Assembly (NCBI GenBank): GCA_966210515.1
Contig: CBIHLM010000105.1
Location: 1-10,841, forward strand
Direction: 5' to 3'
Length of the DNA stretch: 10,841 nt
Source: Paradesertivirga sp966210515
GTDB lineage: Bacteria; Bacteroidota; Bacteroidia; Sphingobacteriales; Sphingobacteriaceae
The translations under genes were made by a program, and so were the position numbers. The notes beneath the pieces were generated by a model. It searched no databases and was not told where the DNA came from. It saw nothing but the letters and a program-made list of their open reading frames with translations. How positions within the stretch are numbered: position 1 is the stretch's first letter; each line of letters begins with the position of its first letter. Below are positions 5,411-10,841 of this stretch, piece after piece.

Positions 5411-5685
5411 AGTTTACTGTTAGAGTCGTTATCATTTAATACTTTTAGTATGTCAGCATATTTATAATAAAGTATGCTGCCAACTCTCGTGTAGCACAGT
5501 GTTCCGTTTACTCGTAAATTTTGAAGGGTGCCTGGTGAAATATTTAAAAGTTTTCTGACTTCTGCACTTTTAAGCCATTTCTTTCCTTCCGGCGACTGCG
5601 GCTGAATTAGGATGCCGATTTCTTGCAGTAGATCTTTCTTAAATTCCTCCAGATCCGATTTAGTTAATAGTTCAATCTTTTCCAT
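5407..5685 (-). CDS. HTH_17/MerR-like excisionase-type DNA-binding protein
   Basis: Encodes 92 residues from the ATG at 5685. Residues 1-30 (MEKIELLTKSDLEEFKKDLL) look like a short coiled coil. Residues about 36-85 form a winged helix-turn-helix of the MerR/excisionase type: KWLKSAEVRKLLNISPGTLQ (helix-turn-helix), then NLRVNGTLCYTRVGSILYYK (wing) and YADILKVLN. Known family: many such proteins on Bacteroidota mobile elements act as excisionases or regulators; which applies here cannot be read from the sequence. It is the first gene of a two-gene operon, overlapping the next by four bases. Its presence close to the tRNA scar supports an integrative element. No integrase gene is in the window. 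Confidence 0.85.
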   Translation of the reverse strand: MEKIELLTKSDLEEFKKDLLQEIGILIQPQSPEGKKWLKSAEVRKLLNISPGTLQNLRVNGTLCYTRVGSILYYKYADILKVLNDNDSNSKL

Positions 5686-5772
5686 GTCATGTGTGCTTTT
5701 TTAATACAGAATCTTCGCGTTTCAATTGGAAGCAAAAATGCAAGGGAATTGAATATATAACTCGCAAGGGTG

Positions 5773-5920
5773 ACGGTAGGTACGAGAGATAAATATGGCT
5801 CAACGTCGGGTTTAAATCATGGCATTTGAGCTTCGATTTTACTTAATATGAATTTTTTGAAAAGTGTACCCTCGTTTTTCTGGCCCTTAGTGTTGATTCA
5901 TTATTTTTCGTACCTACCGT
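5773..5920. repeat. 148-bp unit bounded by 20-bp inverted repeats
   Basis: ACGGTAGGTACGAGAGATAA at 5773-5792 is the inverse of TTATTTTTCGTACCTACCGT at 5901-5920, with 18 of 20 bases matching and the outer 13 perfect. The 108 bp between hold no gene. No flanking duplication is visible. It could be a miniature inverted-repeat element, a pair of recombination or operator sites for the adjacent HTH operon, or an invertible segment. Confidence 0.6.
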
Positions 5921-6032
5921 GCTTAATGCGAACTTCAATAAACTAAGCTTCTCACCTTTACTACCAATTCAGAAAGTCTGAACAAAATTCGCAGCAGCCG
6001 AACGGTAAGCACTGGCCCTCGTGTGGTGGGCA

Positions 6033-6107
6033 GCAAGATGTATTTTCGTATACGAAAATATCTTGCCGTCCTTGAGGCCGGGACTTCGCTGCGGAACTTG
6101 CGAAGTC
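6033..6107. promoter_or_regulatory. Candidate transfer origin: paired strong palindromes
   Basis: The 20-bp perfect palindrome TATTTTCGTATACGAAAATA (6041-6060) is extended by GCAAGA at 6033-6038 and TCTTGC at 6061-6066, with a 2-nt bulge. Sixteen bp further, GACTTCGC (6082-6089) and GCGAAGTC (6100-6107) form a second 8-bp stem with a 10-nt loop. Adjacent inverted repeats of this sort are common at relaxase-binding oriT sites, and I associate similar GTATAC-centred palindromes with Bacteroidota mobilisation regions. No relaxase gene is in the window, so an operator for a dimeric regulator is an equal alternative. Confidence 0.4.
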
Positions 6108-6195
6108 ATATAACTTTATAAAAATATTTTGTATGGACAGAAAGAAGCTGTCAAATCCAGAAGATATTTAGGAAAGCCGATTCGTCCATGCTTAC

Positions 6196-6345
6196 CTAAC
6201 CCGCTTTCCTGCAAAAAGAAAAGAACGGCTCATCTTCGCCGTACTTCTTAAGGCTTATAATTGAAATTTTCTTAAATCCCTTTAAGTACAACTCAAAAAT
6301 CTCCCAGACTTTTTGTTTAGCAAATTTCTGAACAATTCTTTGACG
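6196..6345 (-). pseudogene. Possible gene remnant without start codon
   Basis: The minus strand is open for 49 codons after a TGA at 6348-6346. It reads RQRIVQKFAKQKVWEIFELY, then LKGFKKISIISLKKYGEDEP and FFSFCRKAG, with a TAG at 6198-6196. The amino-acid mix looks like a real protein, but there is no ATG and the frame is short. No family recognised. It may be the C-terminal stub of a deleted island gene, or chance. Confidence 0.25.
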
Positions 6346-6438
6346 TCAAGACCAGGCCTGCGGGTTTGAGGAAAAAATCTTCCTCTTACGCTGCGCTCCA
6401 GAGCGTATTTTGTCTCAAAGTCTTGCCTTTCAAAGGCA
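6345..6438. other. Cluster of nested inverted repeats
   Basis: An outer stem CAAGAC (6347-6352) with GTCTTG (6420-6425) encloses TTTGAG (6365-6370) with CTCAAA (6414-6419). Inside lie a GAGGAA/TTCCTC hairpin (6368-6385) and TACGCT/AGCGTA (6387-6407). The palindrome CAGGCCTG sits at 6353-6360. TGCCTTT-C-AAAGGCA follows at 6424-6438. Some pairs exclude each other. The density suggests a structured RNA or a protein-bound DNA region; no known RNA family is recognised. Confidence 0.35.
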
Positions 6439-6584
6439 TTGTATACAGGTGAGGGGGCTTAACAAAAAGCTTGGGGGCACTGCCGACTGACTTTCTAAAC
6501 AGATAGCCATGAAATTAAAGAAACATTCACTCGTATTGATCATATAATTAAACAGGCCTAATAAAGTACTTGGAATATCGGTAG

Positions 6585-6764
6585 TCAACCGGGAGGTTTT
6601 ATCGACACCGTTGCTGATCCTAAAGTATTCTGTTCAATTGCATTAAAATCTTGTGCATGTTCAATGATCCTTAGCCATCGAGTATACACACCTTTCTGTA
6701 CGTTTACGCTGAAAATTAAAGACACATTAACATTTCCAGAAAATATAGTTATTATTGGAAGCAT
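6585..6764 (-). CDS. Doubtful small ORF
   Basis: From an ATG at 6764 the minus strand encodes 59 residues: MLPIITIFSGNVNVSLIFSV, NVQKGVYTRWLRIIEHAQDF, NAIEQNTLGSATVSIKPPG. Codon use is normal for the window, and the second half looks like a genuine protein segment. The opposite strand is also open over the same stretch (6565-6777), but its product is Cys-rich and less natural. No family recognised. It may be the end of a truncated gene, since it begins and ends abruptly among remnants. Confidence 0.3.
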   Translation of the reverse strand: MLPIITIFSGNVNVSLIFSVNVQKGVYTRWLRIIEHAQDFNAIEQNTLGSATVSIKPPG

Positions 6765-6789
6765 TAAGGATAATTAAACTTGGCTAGCT

Positions 6790-6924
6790 ATAAATAAATC
6801 TTCTGATCAGGATTTAATAGAGTTTTTAAAAGGAGGTGTGGAAGCGGCGTTTGCTGAATTATATAACCGCTATAAAAGTCCTTTTTTATTTCTTCAAGCT
6901 GCAGACAGACAAATACTTAAATAA
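6790..6924 (+). pseudogene. N-terminal fragment of an ECF sigma factor gene
   Basis: The frame reads NKSSDQDLIEFLKGGVEAAF, then AELYNRYKSP. This matches the start of region 2 of RpoE/FecI-type ECF sigma factors, where the pattern is D..L...L..G...AF..LY.RY. After YKSP the similarity ends and the frame runs out through FLFLQAADRQILK to a TAA at 6922-6924. Real ECF sigma factors have about 170-200 residues, so some 85% is missing. No ATG is present: an ATA at 6790 stands where a start (MNKSSDQD) would be expected, so the start may be mutated too. The stop is followed after one base by the rhamnosidase ATG. In Bacteroidota such sigma genes often control SusC/SusD-type glycan loci, which fits the downstream gene. 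Confidence 0.75.
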
Positions 6925-6925
6925 C

Positions 6926-9900
6926 ATGATAAGCAATATCAAATTATTAGTTATTTTAATTTTTATACCTAGTTATCTCCTTGGGAAAGCCGTTCAAATC
7001 GTAAACTTGAAGGTTGAATATGCAGAAACTCCCTTAGGTATTGATGTTGAACATCCTCGCTTCAGCTGGCAAATGCAGACTACAGAAAATAAGCCAGGGT
7101 ATAAACAAATTGCTTATCAATTGGTGGTAAGTGATGAAGCCGGAAATGTCGTTTGGGATTCTGATAAAATTAAAAGTGATGTATCACTGAACCTGGAATA
7201 TAGTGGTAAGCCTCTGCGGGCGTCTACCCGGTACCATTGGGTAATTAATGTTTGGGATCAAACGAATGCCCAACATGCTGCAAAATCATGGTTTGAAACT
7301 GGGTTAATGAATCCCGACCCTAAGCTTGCTGCCTGGAGTGGTGCCAAATGGATTGGCGGAGGCGATGAAGATATGGTACTGTATTCAGATTATCTTCCCG
7401 TGTTCAAGATCAACTTCTCTGTACAATTAGATAAAAAGTCGAAATCTACACGTGCAGGCTTTATCTACGGAGCCAATGATGATCGTTTAATGGATACCTA
7501 TAAGAACCTCTATAAGCTCGAGAATAAAAAAGATGAATCCTATCTGATAGTCGAAATTGATATTGCCCCTTTATCATTAAAGGAAAATGCAAAACTAAAC
7601 GTGTACAGAGTAGGATATCATCCAGATGATAAAAAGAAAGTTCCCTTCAAAAGTTTTTCTATTCCACTTGCCATCATTAATGATGCAAATAAGTATGACA
7701 AGCACACCGTCAGTCTCAGCTCTAACTTGGGCGATTCACGCATCTATATAAATGGTGCTGATAGAGATGAATTCGTGGGAGAAGTTAACTTAAACCCATT
7801 AGGAAGAGGCGGAGACTTTATCGCCTTTCCGGTTTTGGCAGATATTGGCTTTTCTCTTCGTCAAGGACAAAAAGCAGCTTTCTCCAACTTGGAAGTTCGC
7901 AACTTGAGAAGTCCGGCTAATGTGCTTTTTACTGAAAAATTAGATAAGGAGAACAATGGGATCTTTTCAGGTTCAGGCAGAAGTCTAACCGTTAGAGGCG
8001 GGTCGTACATCGTACAAGGTAATAAAACAGAAACTTTTGTAACTGCAAATCCGGGTGGAAATTCAATGCCCATGCTTCGTACCACATTTACATCTTCTCA
8101 GGCGAAAGTTGCGAAGGCTCGCTTGTACGTCACAGCCCGCGGAATCTATGATGTATATCTGAATGGTACCCGCATCGGTAATGACTATTTCAATCCGGGG
8201 CTCACCCAATACAATAAAACCCATCTATATCAAACATACGATGTTACACAACATATACACCCCGGAAAGAACGCACTTGGAGCCATTCTGGCCGAAGGCT
8301 GGTGGAGTGGAGGCGCGACTTATACTGGTGAAAACTGGAACTTCTTCGGTGATCAGCAATCACTCTTAACCAAATTAGTGATCACCTATCAGGATGGCAA
8401 ACAGGATATTATAGTTAGTGACCCGGCAACCTGGTCTTATTTTGATAAGGGTCCGGTGCTGTATGGCAGCTTCTTCCAGGGAGAGGTCTATGATTCGTCA
8501 AAAGAATCCTTAATTAACGGCTGGAGCACCGCTTCATATAATGCTTCAGGCTGGAGCCCCGCTAAAGAAGTGAGCCTTAATGGGCATATTACTCCAGAAA
8601 ATGTTGCTAAACGCGATAATATGGCTGCTGTTGACGACTATTCAAACGCGATATTGATCGGGCAGTTTGGACAAACGGCAAAACCAATAAAGGAGCTTAC
8701 GGCTCAGTCGGTTCAAGAAGTTCGTCCCGGTGTATTTGTGTATGATATGGGGCAAAATATGGTTGGCGTTCCGAAAATCAGTTTGTCAGGGATGGAACCT
8801 GGTAAAAAGATTTATTTGCGTTTTGCGGAGGTTAAATATCCCGACTTGCCCCAATACAAAGGAAATGCAGGTATGATTATGCTCGAAAATATTCGTGCAG
8901 CCATGGCTCAGGATATCTATTTTACAAAAGGCGGAAATGAAACGATTGCACCTCGCTTTACTTTTCATGGGTACCGTTTCGTAGAAGTAACTGGTATAGA
9001 ACAGCCATTGCCAGTTGAAGCAGTCAAAGGAACCGTGATCAGTTCTATCGATAAACTGGCTTCTCATTACGAAACTTCGAACAAGAAAATTAACAAGCTT
9101 TGGGAAAATATAACCTGGTCTACCTATAGTAACTTCTTGTCTATACCTACCGACTGCCCTCAGAGAAATGAACGCCTTGGCTGGAGCGGTGATATTTCGG
9201 TTTTTTCGCGTACAGCTACCTATTTGGCCGAAGTTCCTCAGTTTTTGAGACGGCATATGCTGGCCATGCGCGATGTGCAGCGGGAAGACGGACGCTTTAC
9301 CGACGTTGCCCCCCTTGGAGGAGGATTTGGAGGAGTTTTATGGGGAAGCGCGGCACTTACTGTAGCTTGGGAGAGTTATCAGCAGTATGATGATAAACAA
9401 CTGTTGGCCGAGCATTATAATGCAATGAAAAGGTATATCAAATATATTCTTGAAAAAAACATCGACCCTAAAACGAATCTGCTCATTCAGGAAAATCCGG
9501 CATCCTGGAGCAATCTGGGAGACTGGTTAGGCCCGGAACAGGAAAAGAACGACAACTCACTGTTGTGGGAAGCTTATTTTATATATGATTTAGAAATAAT
9601 GAGAAAGGTTGCTTCTGTTTTAGGGAAAGCAGAAGATTCAAAAGAGTTTGATGTGCTTTATCAGCAAAGAAAGAAGTTTTTCAATGACACTTATGTAGAT
9701 AAACAAAGTAAGAAGATGATTCACTCCGGATTCAAACAGCATAAAGTAGATGCTACTCTGAAACCGGGCGATGCGGTTGATACACAAATTTCTTACGTAC
9801 TTCCTCTGGCTTTTGATATCTATCAGAAAAAAAATAAAGGAAAGGCAGTGGACAACCTGATAACCACCATTCTCCGGGAGAGTAAAGCAGATAACGGAAC

Positions 9901-10531
9901 AGTTTGCCCAGCTTACTCCTTAATGACCGGTTTTATCGGCACCGCCTGGATTAACAAAGCGCTATCAGATAACGGTCGCTCTGATATAGCGTACAAGCTG
10001 TTACAGCAAACTACTTATCCATCATGGTTATATTCAGTTGAACAGGGAGCTACAACTATATGGGAACGCTTGAACTCGTATACCCATACCGAAGGTTTTG
10101 GAGGTAATAACCGGATGAATTCATTTAACCACTATTCTTTCGGGGCTGTCGGGGCATGGATGTATAATTATTCGTTGGGAATAGAACGCGATGAAAATTC
10201 TCCCGGGTTTAAGCACTTTATCCTGCGTCCTGAACCAGACCCGACCGGAATGATGACCTATGCCAAAGGGTATTATGACTCAATGTATGGTAGGGTTGAA
10301 AGTAGCTGGGAGACCCGAAATGGTTCATTTCAATATTCTTTTGTGGTACCCGCAAATACCACAGCAACGGTTTACATTCCTGCTTTAAGAGAAAAGGATG
10401 TTACCGAAAGTGGAAAACGTACCACAAAAACTAATGCTGTTAAGTTTCTTAGGATGGAGAATGGCAAAGCATTGTACGAAGTGGCCTCAGGTTTTTACAA
10501 ATTTGAATCTCCATTAAAGGGAATTCAATAG
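6926..10531 (+). CDS. Secreted alpha-L-rhamnosidase, GH78 family
   Basis: Encodes 1201 residues that hydrolyse terminal alpha-L-rhamnose from plant glycans or glycosides. Residues 1-20 (MISNIKLLVILIFIPSYLLG) form a signal peptide, so it acts in the periplasm or outside. Domains in order: N-terminal beta-sandwich starting VNLKVEYAETPLGIDVEHPR (about 22-140); a LamG/concanavalin-like insertion (about 145-330); the Bac_rhamnosid_N domain with RGIYDVYLNG and EGWWSGG (about 380-560); a beta domain with VYDMGQNMVG (about 600-720); the (alpha/alpha)6 catalytic barrel (about 725-1085); and a C-terminal beta-sandwich. DCPQRNERLGWSGD gives Asp743, Glu749 (general acid), Trp753 and Asp756; TTIWERLNSY gives Glu1047 (base). 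This spacing equals that of characterised GH78 enzymes. I chose the ATG at 6926; an in-frame GTG at 6836 would place 30 residues ahead of the signal peptide and overlap the sigma fragment. The exact substrate is unknown. Confidence 0.95.
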   Translation: MISNIKLLVILIFIPSYLLGKAVQIVNLKVEYAETPLGIDVEHPRFSWQMQTTENKPGYKQIAYQLVVSDEAGNVVWDSDKIKSDVSLNLEYSGKPLRASTRYHWVINVWDQTNAQHAAKSWFETGLMNPDPKLAAWSGAKWIGGGDEDMVLYSDYLPVFKINFSVQLDKKSKSTRAGFIYGANDDRLMDTYKNLYKLENKKDESYLIVEIDIAPLSLKENAKLNVYRVGYHPDDKKKVPFKSFSIPLAIINDANKYDKHTVSLSSNLGDSRIYINGADRDEFVGEVNLNPLGRGGDFIAFPVLADIGFSLRQGQKAAFSNLEVRNLRSPANVLFTEKLDKENNGIFSGSGRSLTVRGGSYIVQGNKTETFVTANPGGNSMPMLRTTFTSSQAKVAKARLYVTARGIYDVYLNGTRIGNDYFNPGLTQYNKTHLYQTYDVTQHIHPGKNALGAILAEGWWSGGATYTGENWNFFGDQQSLLTKLVITYQDGKQDIIVSDPATWSYFDKGPVLYGSFFQGEVYDSSKESLINGWSTASYNASGWSPAKEVSLNGHITPENVAKRDNMAAVDDYSNAILIGQFGQTAKPIKELTAQSVQEVRPGVFVYDMGQNMVGVPKISLSGMEPGKKIYLRFAEVKYPDLPQYKGNAGMIMLENIRAAMAQDIYFTKGGNETIAPRFTFHGYRFVEVTGIEQPLPVEAVKGTVISSIDKLASHYETSNKKINKLWENITWSTYSNFLSIPTDCPQRNERLGWSGDISVFSRTATYLAEVPQFLRRHMLAMRDVQREDGRFTDVAPLGGGFGGVLWGSAALTVAWESYQQYDDKQLLAEHYNAMKRYIKYILEKNIDPKTNLLIQENPASWSNLGDWLGPEQEKNDNSLLWEAYFIYDLEIMRKVASVLGKAEDSKEFDVLYQQRKKFFNDTYVDKQSKKMIHSGFKQHKVDATLKPGDAVDTQISYVLPLAFDIYQKKNKGKAVDNLITTILRESKADNGTVCPAYSLMTGFIGTAWINKALSDNGRSDIAYKLLQQTTYPSWLYSVEQGATTIWERLNSYTHTEGFGGNNRMNSFNHYSFGAVGAWMYNYSLGIERDENSPGFKHFILRPEPDPTGMMTYAKGYYDSMYGRVESSWETRNGSFQYSFVVPANTTATVYIPALREKDVTESGKRTTKTNAVKFLRMENGKALYEVASGFYKFESPLKGIQ

Positions 10532-10537
10532 CTACTT

Positions 10538-10557
10538 TAACAATTGTGTTATTTTTT
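10538..10557 (+). terminator. Weak terminator after the rhamnosidase gene
   Basis: TAACA (10538-10542) and TGTTA (10547-10551) form a 5-bp stem with the loop ATTG, followed directly by six T (10552-10557). It starts six bases after the stop codon. The stem is short and AT-rich, so termination may be partial. Confidence 0.4.
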
Positions 10558-10841
10558 AAAGCAAATGTGTTATGCCTGTATGAGAGTCATTGATATTTTT
10601 GTTCATAAAATAACCTGTAATTTATTAACCCATTTACATTTGATTACTTTATGAACTGATGCGATCAACTGCATTGTTATTCCTTGAAGTGAACTTTGCC
10701 TCTTTTAGGCTTAAGCCTTGCGGCGAGGTTGACTGGTTAATGTGGAAGATGAAGCATTGAAATTCCTCGTCAACAGACATTTCGGCGGAGTAAAATAGTA
10801 ATTAACTCTTATAACATTCAATATCTTGTATGGAATTGGAG
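10558..10841. other. Right-end spacer with a palindrome and a doubtful ORF
   Basis: No convincing gene. A 12-bp palindrome AGGCTTAAGCCT lies at 10707-10718. The minus strand has a 43-codon ORF from an ATG at 10780 to 10649, reading MSVDEEFQCFIFHINQ...AVDRISS; its composition is natural but it has no recognisable family, and I give it a low chance of being a gene. The rest is AT-rich and may be the upstream region of the next gene. Confidence 0.35.

Larger units (their letters stand above)
5686..6789. other. 1.1-kb spacer rich in inverted repeats
   Basis: There is no convincing intact gene between the HTH operon and the sigma-factor fragment. The left half (5686-6130) carries the ACGGTAGGTACGA inverted pair and the oriT-like palindromes. 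The middle (6130-6345) has a short possible gene remnant on the minus strand. The part at 6345-6438 has nested inverted repeats. The part at 6500-6780 has one doubtful small ORF on the minus strand. The mix of palindromes and remnants looks like the regulatory or transfer region of a mobile element whose genes have been deleted. Confidence 0.5.

Noticed and set aside
6133..6171. Short ORF MDRKKLSNPEDI after the palindromes as a mobilisation gene start
   Set aside because: It stops after 12 codons, and no other frame continues it into a recognisable MobC-like protein.
6565..6777. 70-codon plus-strand frame without a start
   Set aside because: It lacks an early ATG and gives Cys-rich sequence; the opposite strand is the more natural reading.
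6836..6925. GTG start for the rhamnosidase gene
   Set aside because: It would put 30 residues before a clear signal peptide and is a shifted reading of the sigma-factor fragment.
8786..9256. 156-codon minus-strand frame inside the rhamnosidase gene
   Set aside because: It is the antisense shadow of the catalytic domain; the sense strand has the GH78 motifs there.

Overview
The window looks like chromosomal DNA of a Bacteroidota bacterium, most likely Sphingobacteriaceae (Pedobacter-like). The signs are low GC, start codons without clear Shine-Dalgarno sequences, a tatD-ansA gene pair, a DUF6266-type gene, and a large secreted GH78 alpha-L-rhamnosidase. This placement rests on recognising families by eye, not on a search.

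Left part (1-2330) is ordinary core DNA: the 3' end of a TatD-family nuclease gene, a type I L-asparaginase gene (ansA), a small hydrophilic protein gene with a strong terminator, and a convergent small hypothetical gene.

Middle part (2330-6925) is a mosaic of mobile and broken DNA. In order it holds: a pair of AAAGTGTGGA repeats that resemble an insertion-sequence end; a 263-bp internally deleted IS3-family element with both terminal inverted repeats intact and only the last 59 transposase codons; an 84-bp palindrome; five degenerate 10-bp tandem repeats; a DUF6266 gene cut off at about 60% of its usual length; and two frameshifted pseudogenes with a short ORF between them. Next comes a 17-nt tRNA 3' end lying beside its own terminator (4767-4830, minus strand), which reads as an attachment-site scar. 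To its right are two overlapping minus-strand genes of a type common on Bacteroidota islands: an excisionase-like HTH protein and a partner protein. About 1.1 kb rich in inverted repeats follows, including a 20-bp perfect palindrome with further hairpins that could be a transfer origin. No integrase, relaxase or intact tRNA is visible, so the island is either a remnant or continues to the right of the window.

Right part (6790-10841) begins with the first ~27 codons of an ECF sigma factor gene, cut off and joined to the leader of the rhamnosidase gene. ECF sigma factors often head polysaccharide-utilisation loci, so this junction looks like a locus collapsed by deletion. The rhamnosidase itself is intact, 1201 aa, with all expected catalytic residues. 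The last 310 bases hold a weak terminator, a short palindrome and one doubtful small ORF.

I found no convincing new defence or other multi-gene system. The points most worth checking are the tRNA-fragment att scar, the IS3-derived miniature element, the triple-frameshift gene, the oriT-like palindromes and the truncated sigma gene.
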